Assembly: GCA_910575245.1 (NCBI GenBank)
Contig: CAJTEN010000001.1
Location: forward strand, 434,001 to 498,000
Direction of reading: 5' to 3'
From: Clostridia bacterium
GTDB taxonomy: Bacteria > Bacillota > Clostridia > Lachnospirales > Lachnospiraceae
DNA length: 64,000 nt
Position numbers and translations under genes: made by a program. The notes beneath the pieces are model-generated. The model did not search any database. It saw only the letters and a list, made by a program, of their open reading frames with translations, and had not been told where the DNA came from. Below, piece after piece: positions 18,186-27,184 of this stretch; positions within the stretch are counted from its first letter, which is position 1; every line of letters starts with the position of its first letter.

Positions 18186-19721
18186 ATGGGTATCACATCA
18201 TTTTATTTTTTATGTTTTTTTACGGTTATTTTACTCTTGTACTATATTATTTCGCCTAAGCTGCAGTGGTGCCTGCTGCTTGCGTGCAGTCTGGGATATT
18301 ATCTGCTGAGTGGCAACGGCATGCTGATCCTCTATCCGGTCGCCTCCGTGACAGCCTGTTATACAGGGATCCGTCTGCTCACGGCTGTGCCTGCTGAGGA
18401 TGCAAAAAGACGCAAAGCGGTTCTGGTTCTGACGATTCTGGCCAATATCGGAATACTGATTGTCCTGAAATACGTGAATTTCGGTATTTACACCATCGAC
18501 GGTATTGCGAAACTGTTTGGCAGTTCAGAGACACTGATACAGAGTGTGAATTTTCTTGTGCCTCTGGGGGTATCCTTTTATACGTTTTCCCTGTTGGGCT
18601 ATGTGATCGATGTGTATTACGGGATTGCGGCTCCTCAGGGGAATTACCTGAAACTGATGCTCTATGGAATGTATTTTCCGGTGATCATATCCGGGCCGAT
18701 TCTTAAGTACAGGGAGCACGGGGAGCAGTTCTTTGTGCCGCACAGGTTTGATTACCGGCAGGTGACGCGCGGACTGCAGCGTATGCTGTGGGGATTTTTT
18801 AAGAAGCTGGTGATCGCGGAGCGGCTGGGCACGCTGGTGGATACTGTGTACGGCGGCTACATGGAGTATCCCGGGGCGTATATCTGGTTTGCGACGGTGT
18901 GCTATGCATTTCAACTTTACACGGATTTTTCCGGTTGTATGGATATTGTGCTGGGAATGTCGGAGAGCCTGGGCATCCTGCTGCCGGAGAATTTCCAGAC
19001 GCCTTTCTTCGCAAGAAGCGTGGCGGAGTATTGGCGCAGGTGGCATATCACGCTTGGCGTGTGGATGAAGGAGTATGTGTTTTATCCGGTGCTGCGCAGT
19101 CCATTCTTTACCGGCCTGAATAAATCGTGGAGGGAGAGATTCGGCAAGAAGAAGGGAAAACAGTACGCCACGTTTGCGGCTATGTTTGTCCTCTGGCTGA
19201 CGGTGGGCATCTGGCATGGCGGTGACTGGAAGTTTGTGATCGGCTCCGGCCTTCTGCACTGGTTCTATATTGTGACGGAAGAACTGCTTGCCCCGGCCTG
19301 TGCGCGTTTTATGGCAAAGTTCAGGATTGATCCGCAGGGAAGAACGGTAAATGCACTGCGCGTTCTTAGAACCTTCTTTCTCGTATGTATGGGGGATCTG
19401 TTCTTTCGTGCCGCATCAGTGGGAGATGCCTTTGCCATGCTTGGAAGGGCGGTATCCGTGTGGAATCCCGCAATCCTCTGGAACGGAGCGTTGTCTGGCC
19501 TGGGATTGGAATGGGTGGAACTGGCTATTGTGCTTATGGCGCTTATGCTTCTGTGTGCGGTATCACTGCTGCAGCAGACAGGATCGGTCAGAGACAGGAT
19601 CGGCGGCATGGCATTGCCGGTTCGGTGGATCCTATGGTATGCCCTGCTCTTTGGTGTGATTTTGCTGGGATGTTACGGGCCGGGATATAGTGCCGGAGAA
19701 TTTATTTATCAGGGATTTTGA
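18186..19721 (+). CDS. MBOAT family O-acyltransferase, divergent subfamily
   Basis: The 511-residue polytopic protein has YWRRWHITLGVWMKEYVFYPV at about residues 282-302 and the catalytic His344 in VGIWHGGDWKFV. It lacks the YIPLGG motif of the other two MBOATs in the window and carries YPVLRSPFFTGLNKSW with a long basic loop, so it belongs to a distinct subgroup and may use another acyl donor or acceptor. PLGVSFYTFSLLGYVIDVYYG is the usual core. It is transcribed away from the 17837 MBOAT. Downstream lie a MITE and then a terminator, which were probably adjacent to the gene before the MITE inserted. Confidence 0.93.
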   Translation: MGITSFYFLCFFTVILLLYYIISPKLQWCLLLACSLGYYLLSGNGMLILYPVASVTACYTGIRLLTAVPAEDAKRRKAVLVLTILANIGILIVLKYVNFGIYTIDGIAKLFGSSETLIQSVNFLVPLGVSFYTFSLLGYVIDVYYGIAAPQGNYLKLMLYGMYFPVIISGPILKYREHGEQFFVPHRFDYRQVTRGLQRMLWGFFKKLVIAERLGTLVDTVYGGYMEYPGAYIWFATVCYAFQLYTDFSGCMDIVLGMSESLGILLPENFQTPFFARSVAEYWRRWHITLGVWMKEYVFYPVLRSPFFTGLNKSWRERFGKKKGKQYATFAAMFVLWLTVGIWHGGDWKFVIGSGLLHWFYIVTEELLAPACARFMAKFRIDPQGRTVNALRVLRTFFLVCMGDLFFRAASVGDAFAMLGRAVSVWNPAILWNGALSGLGLEWVELAIVLMALMLLCAVSLLQQTGSVRDRIGGMALPVRWILWYALLFGVILLGCYGPGYSAGEFIYQGF

Positions 19722-19744
19722 TATGCAGGTTACTGTTCGCAGGT

Positions 19745-19933
19745 CAATGTCATTTAGTTAAGTCTATACACAGCGTCTGATATGATAGGATTCTCCTTAG
19801 GACCGTAGGAAAACGCCGGTACTTAATGAGGTTTTTCACGAATTTAGTACCGCTGCGTTTGGAACCGAGCGAAAGCGCGTCCTTAGGAGATTCCTATCAT
19901 GTCAGGCGCGTCCGGCTTAACTTAATGACATTG
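19745..19933 (+). mobile_element. 189-bp MITE, copy 1
   Basis: The element runs CAATGTC...GACATTG, with inverted ends CAATGTCATTTAGTTAAG and, from the other side, CAATGTCATTAAGTTAAG; pairing continues inward, so the whole unit can fold on itself. The flanks GTTCGCAGGT (19735-19744) and GTCCGCAGGT (19934-19943) are a 10-bp target duplication with one change. It has no coding capacity; the MRFFTNLVPLRL frame inside is spurious. Confidence 0.92.
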
Positions 19934-19945
19934 GTCCGCAGGTGC

Positions 19946-19977
19946 CTTCGGCGGGTGAAGAGGCCGAAGAGTTTTTT
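19946..19977 (+). terminator. Rho-independent terminator
   Basis: CTTCGGC (19946-19952) pairs with GCCGAAG (19963-19969), followed by AG and six T. It would serve the MBOAT gene at 18186, from which the MITE now separates it. Confidence 0.7.
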
Positions 19978-20004
19978 GTATAGTAAAGTGCAGAAGAATA
20001 TGAT
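19976..20004 (+). promoter_or_regulatory. Predicted promoter for the GT2 at 20049
   Basis: TTGTAT (19976-19981), 17 bases, TATGAT (19999-20004), about 45 bases before the ATG. The -35 overlaps the T-run of the terminator just upstream. Confidence 0.45.
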
Positions 20005-20048
20005 ACAATTGCAATATAATATACAAGGAAAGGCTGAGATATAGGAAG

Positions 20049-20987
20049 ATGGATAAAATAGCGGTTTTAATTCCATGCTATAATGAAGAGAAAACAATCG
20101 CCAAGGTAGTAAGAGATGCCAGAGAGGCTTTGCCGGAGGCGGTAGTGTATGTATATGACAACAATTCCAGTGACCGGACGGTTGAACTGGCCAGGGAGGC
20201 GGGAGCAGTGATCCGCTATGAATATATGCAGGGTAAGGGTAATGTGATCCGCCGTATGTTCCGGGAGATCGAGGCGGAATGTTATATCATGGTGGACGGG
20301 GATGATACTTATCCTATGGAATATGCCAGGGAGATGGTGGATAAGGTGCTTAACCGCAACGCGGATATGGTAGTGGGGGACAGGCTTTCGTCCACGTATT
20401 TCACGGAGAATAAGCGCCCCTTCCATAACTTCGGCAATTCAGTCGTGCGCAGCAGCATTAACCGGTTGTTCAACTGTGAGATCAAGGATATCATGACCGG
20501 ATACCGGGCTTTCAGTTATGGATTTGTGAAGACATTTCCGGTGTTGTCCACCGGTTTTGAGATAGAGACGGAGATGACCATCCATGCGGTTTATAATAAT
20601 CTGCAGATTGAGAATGTGATTGTGGACTACCGTGACAGGCCGGAGGGCAGTGAGTCCAAGCTGAATACTTTTTCTGATGGATTCAAGGTGATTCGGACGA
20701 TATTGAAGCTTTATAAGGACTATAAGCCTTTGGGATTTTTCGGTGCGTGTGCAACAGTGCTTACACTGATTGCAGTGATCATGTTTATTCCGATTCTGTC
20801 AGCCTATCTTGAGACAGGGCTCGTGCTCCGGTTTCCGACGTTGTTTGTCTGCGGTTTCATCGGGCTCGCGGCGCTCCAGTCCCTGTTCGCCGGGCTGATA
20901 TTGTCCAATATGGCGCTTAAGAACCGCAGGGACTTCGAGTACAGGCTGTCCCTTGTTACGCGGAGAGTCAGGCAACATGAAGAATGA
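20049..20987 (+). CDS. Membrane GT2, polyprenyl-phosphate glycosyltransferase type
   Basis: The 312-residue protein has a GT2 domain (IAVLIPCYNEEKTIAKVV; VYDNNSSDRT; MVDGDDTYPMEYA with the acidic cluster; DIMTGYRAFS) and two C-terminal membrane segments at about residues 232-255 and 262-285. The MQGKGNVIRRMF stretch and the short loop between helices are typical of enzymes that put a sugar on undecaprenyl phosphate (GacI-like or dolichyl-phosphate glycosyltransferase-like). It is the second such enzyme in the window besides 13250, so two lipid-phosphate sugars may be made. It faces the convergent membrane protein gene 27 bases away. Confidence 0.88.
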   Translation: MDKIAVLIPCYNEEKTIAKVVRDAREALPEAVVYVYDNNSSDRTVELAREAGAVIRYEYMQGKGNVIRRMFREIEAECYIMVDGDDTYPMEYAREMVDKVLNRNADMVVGDRLSSTYFTENKRPFHNFGNSVVRSSINRLFNCEIKDIMTGYRAFSYGFVKTFPVLSTGFEIETEMTIHAVYNNLQIENVIVDYRDRPEGSESKLNTFSDGFKVIRTILKLYKDYKPLGFFGACATVLTLIAVIMFIPILSAYLETGLVLRFPTLFVCGFIGLAALQSLFAGLILSNMALKNRRDFEYRLSLVTRRVRQHEE

Positions 20988-21014
20988 TATAGATTCTTTG
21001 TAAGGCAACGTTTC

Positions 21015-22826
21015 TTATCTCAGCCTGTAAACGATATACTCATTGCCGCCTGCAGTGAACGTATCAACGGTTTCACATTCCACATCGTAGGTATGGCGGT
21101 AATACATGATGACAGGATGTTCTTCATTGTGAGGGGCATCCTGCAGGATAAAAAAGACATGGTCATTGTCAACAAGGCTCTGGCCGAAATTCTCAATACC
21201 GTATTGCGCAAGTTTCGTTTTTGTGTTGGGATTGAGAATGACACCCCAGTTTGTATACACAAAATTATTGTAAGTATCTAATGTCAGGTCAAAAGGCGAT
21301 TCGCAGTAATGTTCCAGAGTACCCGAAGCATACGTCCATATGTAGAGATTGTCAGGATGGGAGTGGCAGTAGTCCTTCAGCTGCTCCCAGGTTTCCTGGT
21401 GAGCGTGGTAATTTGTGTCCACATTGCTCTTCGTCAGGAACAGGGATACGGTACTGAGAGCGGCCACGACAGGAAGAATCAGGATATAGGGTCTGGACTT
21501 TTCCAGCCTGAGCAGATTGAAAGCCAGCAGGACTGCGAACAAAACGGCATAATCCACAGTGATCAGGGGCTGTATGATCCGCTTCGGGAATCGGCCCTCA
21601 TACAGAACATACCCCCAGCTGACGCATCGCCCGGCCAGATAGAACAGATAGACCCACAGGGCGCTGTAGTTGCGCCGTATGAGAATCAGGACAAAAGTTA
21701 CCGCCAACAGCAGAGCTGCCAGCAGATTGGCGGGCTGCATGCCGTCCTCGTAGAGAAATACGGCGATGGAGCCCGTGAGGATCTGTTTCAGACGGTCTTT
21801 GATACTGGTCCGGGCAAGATAGCATTCCTTTGCAATGTCATGCATGGTCTCCCAATCCTCTGCGGACATGCCGTAGCCGATGTGAGGGGCGGCACTGCGG
21901 CGGTACCCGTATTCCTCTTCACTGATTCCCAGGCTGGCCAGTTCCTGTGCGCATTCCCCATATTCCGGCCAGGTATAGAAATCCCCCACCCGTTCTCTGT
22001 AGTGGTTGATCCGCCGGAAATCGGACCATTCCTGACCGGAGTAAGCGACAGCATTGAGTGCATACAGGATGCCCATCCCGGCAACCAGAATGCCGGCGAA
22101 ACCCAGAAACTTGCAGGCAGTATATCCGGCGCCGTTCCTGTAGGCATGGATCCATTTGGCAAGCCAGAGCATACCGGCCATGGGCAGCATCAGATAGAGG
22201 ATATTCTGCCTCATGCAAAAGGCGGTCCAGGCAAAAAGAAAAACAGGAATACTGTTACACAGGAAAGCAGCCGCCGTAAGCGTACTTCGGGTGGTTGCAA
22301 AACAGAAAAGGGCGGCCGCCGCGGCAAGACCGGCGGTGGTGGTATATTGTGCTTCGGACAGCACATTCAGATCCACGATAAAGAACAGAATGCAGCATAT
22401 TGTCAGGGCGGGCTTCCAGAATGCATCCGTACTTCCGTGGCGATGCCACAGCTGCATGCTCTTGTCATAGATCATATAAAGGCATAGGATCTGCACACCG
22501 TGCAGAAACAGGCCGTACCATGGCAGGAAGCTGCACAGGGTATATAACCGGGACAGAACAAAAGACAGCGGATACAGGAAGAAGAGTACATGGGCATCGG
22601 GATAACCCAGGTAGGCGCCGGATAAGGTGCTGTACATGCCCCAGTCATCATTGATGCCGTCCACCGGCCCAATCCACAGGACTTCGATTCCGTAGAAAAG
22701 GATCAGGAAAGCGACGAAAAAAAGCCGCCAGGACAGACGGATTGATATATGGGAAGAGTTTATGTCTCGTTTCCTTCGGGACAGGGACCAGCCGATGGTA
22801 TGGTAACTGTGGTTTTCAAATGGCAT
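21015..22826 (-). CDS. Polytopic membrane protein, GT-C-like candidate
   Basis: The 603-residue protein has a basic cytoplasmic N-terminus (about 30 residues) and about twelve hydrophobic segments. The first extracellular loop has GPVDGINDDWGMYSTLSGAYLG, with an acidic DD pair at the position where GT-C enzymes keep catalytic carboxylates. The C-terminal 130 residues are soluble and contain YIWTYASGTLEHY. AAAGGAG lies six bases before ATG 22826. I do not recognise a named family. By context it could transfer a lipid-phosphate sugar to a surface polymer; this is inference. Confidence 0.65.
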   Translation of the reverse strand: MPFENHSYHTIGWSLSRRKRDINSSHISIRLSWRLFFVAFLILFYGIEVLWIGPVDGINDDWGMYSTLSGAYLGYPDAHVLFFLYPLSFVLSRLYTLCSFLPWYGLFLHGVQILCLYMIYDKSMQLWHRHGSTDAFWKPALTICCILFFIVDLNVLSEAQYTTTAGLAAAAALFCFATTRSTLTAAAFLCNSIPVFLFAWTAFCMRQNILYLMLPMAGMLWLAKWIHAYRNGAGYTACKFLGFAGILVAGMGILYALNAVAYSGQEWSDFRRINHYRERVGDFYTWPEYGECAQELASLGISEEEYGYRRSAAPHIGYGMSAEDWETMHDIAKECYLARTSIKDRLKQILTGSIAVFLYEDGMQPANLLAALLLAVTFVLILIRRNYSALWVYLFYLAGRCVSWGYVLYEGRFPKRIIQPLITVDYAVLFAVLLAFNLLRLEKSRPYILILPVVAALSTVSLFLTKSNVDTNYHAHQETWEQLKDYCHSHPDNLYIWTYASGTLEHYCESPFDLTLDTYNNFVYTNWGVILNPNTKTKLAQYGIENFGQSLVDNDHVFFILQDAPHNEEHPVIMYYRHTYDVECETVDTFTAGGNEYIVYRLR

Positions 22827-22936
22827 AGTGTCTCCTTTCTTCTGAATGTATTGTCAGCCACATCAGTGTTGGCGCGGATGTGAATTATAATCAGGAATCA
22901 GCGGAAGGGTTATGCGGCTTTCCGGTAAAGTGAATA

Positions 22937-22964
22937 TTTTCAATTTTTTATTATATACTATAAT
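22937..22964 (+). promoter_or_regulatory. Predicted promoter upstream of the SGNH gene at 23212
   Basis: TTTTCA (22937-22942), 16 bases, TATAAT (22959-22964). It would give a leader of about 240 bases. The remaining 22965-23211 stretch holds only an imperfect GCCGGCATG...TGCCGGCCATGC hairpin near 23125-23155; I see no gene there. Confidence 0.4.
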
Positions 22965-23211
22965 AGGGGACAGTTACAAATGTTAAAGGGCAATTCTTAA
23001 GATTTATGGAAGGAATTTTTAATAAATAAAAAGAATGCTACTCAAAAAATGAGAAAAGTGATATGGTATATAAGGCAGCAGGACAGGTATCCGGTCTACA
23101 GGCTTGCTGTACAATGAACGGTTGCCGGCATGGAAGATTGTGCCGGCCATGCAGATTGGCCTTAAGGGATGATCTACATATGGGTTTCAGGAAAGGACAG
23201 GGTATAAGAGG

Positions 23212-24354
23212 ATGAATGATAGAGAAAACCGGAAAAGGGGAAGATATAGCGGTAATACACTACTGCTAATGGTAATGGCCGGTTTCTGTATTCTGGCTGT
23301 CATCGAGATCATTTACGGGCAGATACAAATCAGGATGCAGAAAGAGAGACTGGCTCTGGAACAGGAGAACCAACAGGTAGTGCAGGAACTGAAGGAAGAA
23401 TGGGATCAGCTGAAAGGCGAGCCGAATGTGGAAACAGAGTCTTCTGTAACCGCAGGAGAGGAGCAAAGTAACGGCAGTGAGCCGAATAAAACCCTGACCA
23501 ACACAGAGGGGCAGACATCTTCCGGGCTGCCAGATACGAATACGGACAACGCCGGTGAACAGCAGACGGTATCCCAGAATGACACGGAAGAAAGAAAATA
23601 TGACATGCAGATTGTTTTCCTGGGAGACAGCATACTGGACAGTGACCGGGAAGATCATGGGGTTGCCTCACTGATATCGGACGGCTGCAATGCGAGGGTA
23701 TACAATATGGCGATGGGAGGCACTACGGCTGCACTGATGCCTAATGAACGGTATGACTTTAACTCATGGAGTTCCCGTGGGCTGCTTGGTGTAGTGAATG
23801 CGATCCTGGGCAATATAGGGCCGGAGATTTTCGAAGGGTATAAGGCCGGAGAAATACTAAAAGAATGTGATTTTGATAAAACGGATTTCTTCGTGATCGA
23901 GTACGGGATTAATGATTTCCTGAGCCGCAAAGTAGCCCAGAGCAAGTATCTGGAGGGCGGTGAGGTACTGAATGAGGAGGGGGTATATACTTACACAGGA
24001 GCGCTGGATACGGCGGTTAATTTGTTAAAGAGCAGATTTCCTGACGCGGGAATCCTGCTGATCTCCCCTCATTACTGTCAGATCTTCGAAGGGGATAAGT
24101 ACATCGGGGATTCCTACAGCCTGGATTACGGATGCGGGACGATGGTTGAGTTTGCAAGGGGCGCGGGTTATGTGGCCGGACAGCATGAAGAGGAAGGCGT
24201 TATGTTTTATTACGCTATGGATGACAGCGGAATCGATGCCTATAATGCTGACAAGTGCCTGGAAGACGGAGTGCATCTGACTGAGGAAGGCCGGATCAAG
24301 TATGCGGAGAAGCCGATCCGGATGATCATGCAGGCTTTCTTCCCGGAGGAATAA
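23212..24354 (+). CDS. Membrane-anchored SGNH/GDSL hydrolase
   Basis: The 380-residue protein has a short basic N-terminus, one membrane segment at about residues 15-35, a coiled-coil-like Glu/Gln-rich stretch, then a Ser/Thr/Asn-rich linker to about residue 125 and the SGNH domain. Block I is MQIVFLGDSILDSDREDHG, block III YNMAMGGTT, block V IEYGINDFLSR, and the C-terminal DGVHLTEEGRIKY carries the catalytic Asp and His. All catalytic blocks are intact, so it is probably an active esterase or O-acyltransferase on polysaccharide or peptidoglycan outside the cell. It is followed by a terminator. Confidence 0.85.
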   Translation: MNDRENRKRGRYSGNTLLLMVMAGFCILAVIEIIYGQIQIRMQKERLALEQENQQVVQELKEEWDQLKGEPNVETESSVTAGEEQSNGSEPNKTLTNTEGQTSSGLPDTNTDNAGEQQTVSQNDTEERKYDMQIVFLGDSILDSDREDHGVASLISDGCNARVYNMAMGGTTAALMPNERYDFNSWSSRGLLGVVNAILGNIGPEIFEGYKAGEILKECDFDKTDFFVIEYGINDFLSRKVAQSKYLEGGEVLNEEGVYTYTGALDTAVNLLKSRFPDAGILLISPHYCQIFEGDKYIGDSYSLDYGCGTMVEFARGAGYVAGQHEEEGVMFYYAMDDSGIDAYNADKCLEDGVHLTEEGRIKYAEKPIRMIMQAFFPEE

Positions 24355-24378
24355 GAATAGAGTCCTGAGTGAGGAAAT

Positions 24379-24409
24379 AAAGATCTATCCTGCGGGGTAG
24401 GTCTTTTTG
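24379..24409 (+). terminator. Rho-independent terminator after the SGNH gene
   Basis: AAAGATCTATCC pairs with GGGTAGGTCTTT (two G-T pairs) around a TGCG loop and is followed by a T-rich run. Confidence 0.75.
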
Positions 24410-24423
24410 TTTCTATTCACGGC

Positions 24424-24612
24424 CAATGTCGTTAAGTTAAGCCGGACGCGCCTGACATGATAGGAATCTCCTGAGGACGCGCTTTCGATCAGTTCCAAAC
24501 GCAGCGGTACTAAATTCGTGGAAAACCTCATTAAGTACCGGCGTTAGGGGGTGGTCCTAAGGAGAATCCTATCATATCAGACGCTGTGTATAGACTTAAC
24601 TTAATGACATTG
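24424..24612 (-). mobile_element. 189-bp MITE, copy 2 (inverted)
   Basis: Same unit as copy 1 in the opposite direction, with CAATGTCGTTAAG at the left and GACATTG at the right. The flanks ATTCACGGC (24415-24423) and ATTCACGGC (24613-24621) are an exact 9-bp duplication (10 if the edge C is shared). It sits immediately behind the terminator at 24379. Confidence 0.92.
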
Positions 24613-24676
24613 ATTCACGGCCCAGCCGCTCATAGTAACGTCTTTTTTTCTTTGGGGTGTCTGTTTATCTGTATCG

Positions 24677-24706
24677 TTGCGGATGAAGGGCGGGGTATGC
24701 TATACT
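24677..24706 (+). promoter_or_regulatory. Predicted promoter for the fkbH-like gene
   Basis: TTGCGG (24677-24682), 18 bases, TATACT (24701-24706). Transcription from here would put the palindrome and the two hairpin repeats in the 5' leader. Confidence 0.45.
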
Positions 24707-24716
24707 AAGACATGAA

Positions 24717-24755
24717 GTTATACTAAGGTGTCAAAGGACGACACCTAAGTATAAC
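24717..24755. promoter_or_regulatory. 39-bp near-perfect palindrome in the fkbH leader
   Basis: GTTATACTAAGGTGTC and GACACCTAAGTATAAC are inverted around a 7-base centre with one mismatch. It lies just after the predicted -10 box, so it could be an operator or a 5' RNA hairpin. Confidence 0.6.
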
Positions 24756-24880
24756 TAAGTCATGTCTGGAAGAATGCGAAAAGCATGCATTCTTCCCGGG
24801 CTGAGAGAGACGGTATCTGAGTATAGTTAAGTCATGTCTGGAAGAATGCGAAAAGCGTGTATTCTTCCCGGGCTGTGAGA
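24749..24880 (+). repeat. Two 60-bp direct repeats, each with a 10-bp hairpin
   Basis: Units 24749-24809 and 24821-24880 share TAAGTCATGTCTGGAAGAAT and the bases after it. Each folds as GGAAGAATGC / GCATTCTTCC (24768-24796) or its G-T variant (24840-24868). The second ends about 17 bases before the fkbH-like start, close to its GGAGG. Confidence 0.75.
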
Positions 24881-24896
24881 CAATGTGGAGGTTTTT

Positions 24897-26735
24897 ATGA
24901 AGGAATTGGAGTATCCGTTCGACAGTGAATATATTCTGAAGAAATCCAAAAAGATCAGGCGGCAGCTTCTGGAGAGTGGGAAGGAGCTGCTTTCGAAGAA
25001 GATTGCTGTGCTGGGCGGCAGTACGACCCATGATATTATCAGGGTATTGGAGGTGTTTCTCCTCAATCAGGGGATACGGCCGCAGTTCTATGAGTCTGAG
25101 TATGCACAGTACTGGCAGGATGTGATGTTTGACAATCCGGAACTTATGGAGTTTGCACCGGATCTGATCTACATCCACACGTCAGGCAGGAACATTATGG
25201 GCTGGCCTGCGCTTTCGGATTCGGAAGCGCAGGTGGAAGCCATGCTGGCACAGCAGTATGAGCATTACCGTGTTATGTGGGAGAAGATCGAGGATAAGTA
25301 TCACTGTCCTGTAATCCAGAATAACTTTGAGTATCCTTTCTATCGGGTGCTGGGCAATCAGGAGGCTGTGTATACACAGGGGCGCATCAGCTTTCTGAAC
25401 AGGCTGAATGAGAAATTCTATCAGTATGCGAAGGAACACAAAGGGTTCTACATTCATGATATCAATTATATGGCGGCGGCATACGGTCTCGACAAGTGGG
25501 CGGATCCCTTCTACTGGCACATGTACAAATATGCCATGTGTATGCAGGCGATTCCGGAGTTTGCCTATAATCTGTCCAATATCATTAAGGCGGTTTTCGG
25601 TAAGAACAGGAAAGCGCTGGTGCTCGACCTGGATAATACGCTCTGGGGAGGCATTGTGGGAGATGACGGCGTGGAGAATCTGGAGATCGGGCAGGAAACT
25701 TCGATGGGACAGGTTTATGCGGAATTCCAGCAGTATGTTAAGGCGCAGAAGGACATCGGCGTGATGCTGAACATTAATTCCAAGAATGAATACAGTAATG
25801 CCATTGCCGGGCTGGAGCATCCGGAGGGGATTCTTAAGCCGGAGGATTTTATTCTGATCAAGGCGAACTGGGAGCCGAAAAGCAGGAATATGACAGAGAT
25901 CGCAGAAGAGATGAATATTCTGCCGGACAGCCTTGTATTCGTAGATGACAATCCTGCGGAGCGGGATATTGTTAGGGCACAGGTGCCTGGAGTGGCCGTG
26001 CCGGTGATCGGAACACCGGAGCAGTATATCCGTGTGCTGGATCATGCCGGGTTCTTCGAAGTGACAGATTTGTCAGAAGATGACAGAAGGCGCAATGAGA
26101 TGTATAAGGCAAATCTGGACAGACAGAGGCAGCAGCAGAATTTCGGCGATTACAGGGAATATCTGCTCTCCCTGGAAATGAAGGGGACGATTAAGCCGTT
26201 TGAGCCTGTATATATGGCGAGAATCGCGCAGCTGACCAATAAGAGCAACCAGTTTAACCTGACAACCAGGCGTTACACCCAGAGTGATATTGAACGGTTT
26301 GCGTCAGATGATGCCTATATAACACGGTACGGCAAGCTGGAGGACAAGTTTGGTGACAATGGTGTCGTTTCTGTTGTGATTGGCCGGAGGGGAAGAAGGG
26401 AAGATGAAAGGACAGAAAGCCTGAGTACAGAGTCAGAGAAGCATGTACTGCATATTGAATTGTGGCTGATGAGCTGCCGCGTGCTGAAGCGGGATATGGA
26501 GTTTGCCATGATGGACAGTATAGTGGAGGCATGTCAGGACAGGGATATCCATACTATTATGGGATATTATTATCCTACGGCCAAGAATGCCATGGTGAAA
26601 GAGTTTTACGCACAGATAGGATTTGAGAAGATTGGCGAGGGAGAAGATGGCAGCAGTACCTGGCGGTTTGAGATTCCGGTATCCTATGAGAAGAAAAATA
26701 CGGTGATCGCCGTGATGCAGCAGATGGGCATTTAG
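24897..26735 (+). CDS. FkbH-like HAD-IIIC protein with GNAT-type C-terminal domain
   Basis: The protein has 612 residues from ATG 24897 (GGAGG before it; an in-frame GTG at 24885 is less likely). N-terminal part (1-230): an SGNH-like fold seen in long FkbH proteins, with AVLGGSTTHDII and YIHTSGRNI. HAD part: ALVLDLDNTLWGGIVGDDG, with the two Asp at about 244 and 246, and VFVDDNPAERDIVRAQVP. C-terminal GNAT-like part: LTNKSNQFNLTTRRY and LMSCRVLKRDMEFAMM, whose Cys matches the one proposed to carry the acyl group. Known FkbH enzymes dephosphorylate 1,3-bisphosphoglycerate and load glyceryl onto an acyl carrier protein. An ACP gene follows 124 bases downstream, supporting that role. Confidence 0.92.
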   Translation: MKELEYPFDSEYILKKSKKIRRQLLESGKELLSKKIAVLGGSTTHDIIRVLEVFLLNQGIRPQFYESEYAQYWQDVMFDNPELMEFAPDLIYIHTSGRNIMGWPALSDSEAQVEAMLAQQYEHYRVMWEKIEDKYHCPVIQNNFEYPFYRVLGNQEAVYTQGRISFLNRLNEKFYQYAKEHKGFYIHDINYMAAAYGLDKWADPFYWHMYKYAMCMQAIPEFAYNLSNIIKAVFGKNRKALVLDLDNTLWGGIVGDDGVENLEIGQETSMGQVYAEFQQYVKAQKDIGVMLNINSKNEYSNAIAGLEHPEGILKPEDFILIKANWEPKSRNMTEIAEEMNILPDSLVFVDDNPAERDIVRAQVPGVAVPVIGTPEQYIRVLDHAGFFEVTDLSEDDRRRNEMYKANLDRQRQQQNFGDYREYLLSLEMKGTIKPFEPVYMARIAQLTNKSNQFNLTTRRYTQSDIERFASDDAYITRYGKLEDKFGDNGVVSVVIGRRGRREDERTESLSTESEKHVLHIELWLMSCRVLKRDMEFAMMDSIVEACQDRDIHTIMGYYYPTAKNAMVKEFYAQIGFEKIGEGEDGSSTWRFEIPVSYEKKNTVIAVMQQMGI

Positions 26736-26778
26736 ACAAGCCGAATGGCTGATTTATTTCGTGGCTGACAGACAGAGG

Positions 26779-26807
26779 TTGCCAAATTCCGGAAATAATA
26801 TTATAGT
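26779..26807 (+). promoter_or_regulatory. Predicted promoter for the ACP gene
   Basis: TTGCCA (26779-26784), 17 bases, TATAGT (26802-26807), in the gap between the fkbH-like gene and the ACP. The ACP could be made both from this and by read-through. Confidence 0.5.
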
Positions 26808-26859
26808 ACTATAGGAAATGGCAGAAAGACAGAATAAAGCAAGAAACGGAGATGAGAGC

Positions 26860-27102
26860 ATGAGCAGAGAAGAAGTGTTCGAGAAGTTAAACGAAGTATT
26901 CAGGGATGTGTTTGATGATGAGGAGATTACGGTGACGGATGCAACGACGGCAGACGATATTGAAGAGTGGGATTCCCTTGAGCATATCAATCTTCTGGCG
27001 GCTGTGGAGCAGGAGTTTGGGATGAAATTCAATATGGGACAGGTAGTTTCCATGAAAAACGTAGGCGAGATGGCAGATATTATCATCAGTCAGATCGGAT
27101 AA
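26860..27102 (+). CDS. Acyl carrier protein
   Basis: The protein has 80 residues from ATG 26860; the frame continues upstream but the typical ACP N-terminus (MSREEVFEKLNEVF) starts here. The phosphopantetheine site is Ser39 in IEEWDSLEHINLL, followed by the acidic helix EQEFGMKFNMGQV. It is a stand-alone ACP next to an FkbH-like enzyme, the usual pairing for making glyceryl-ACP. In a locus with three MBOATs it could serve as DltC does for D-alanine, carrying the acyl group to the membrane acyltransferase. A fatty-acid ACP is unlikely from this context. Confidence 0.93.
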   Translation: MSREEVFEKLNEVFRDVFDDEEITVTDATTADDIEEWDSLEHINLLAAVEQEFGMKFNMGQVVSMKNVGEMADIIISQIG

Positions 27103-27108
27103 TAGAAG

Positions 27109-27145
27109 TTCGCCTGTTCAGGTCCGGAAAGGGTGAACAGGCGAA
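27109..27145 (+). terminator. Terminator-like hairpin between convergent ACP and VOC genes
   Basis: TTCGCCTGTTCA (27109-27120) and TGAACAGGCGAA (27134-27145) form a perfect 12-bp stem. No long T-run follows on either strand, so termination strength is uncertain. Confidence 0.5.
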
Positions 27146-27184
27146 ATTTCCAAACTGGTGCCACAAAAAGACCTTCAGGCAGCT

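Noticed and set aside
21309-22487. 392-codon plus-strand frame opposite the membrane protein at 21015-22826
   Set aside because: Same kind of shadow; the minus-strand frame has a good ribosome site and membrane segments.
24749-24880. CRISPR-like array
   Set aside because: Only two units, no regular unique spacers and no cas genes; better explained as hairpin direct repeats in a leader.
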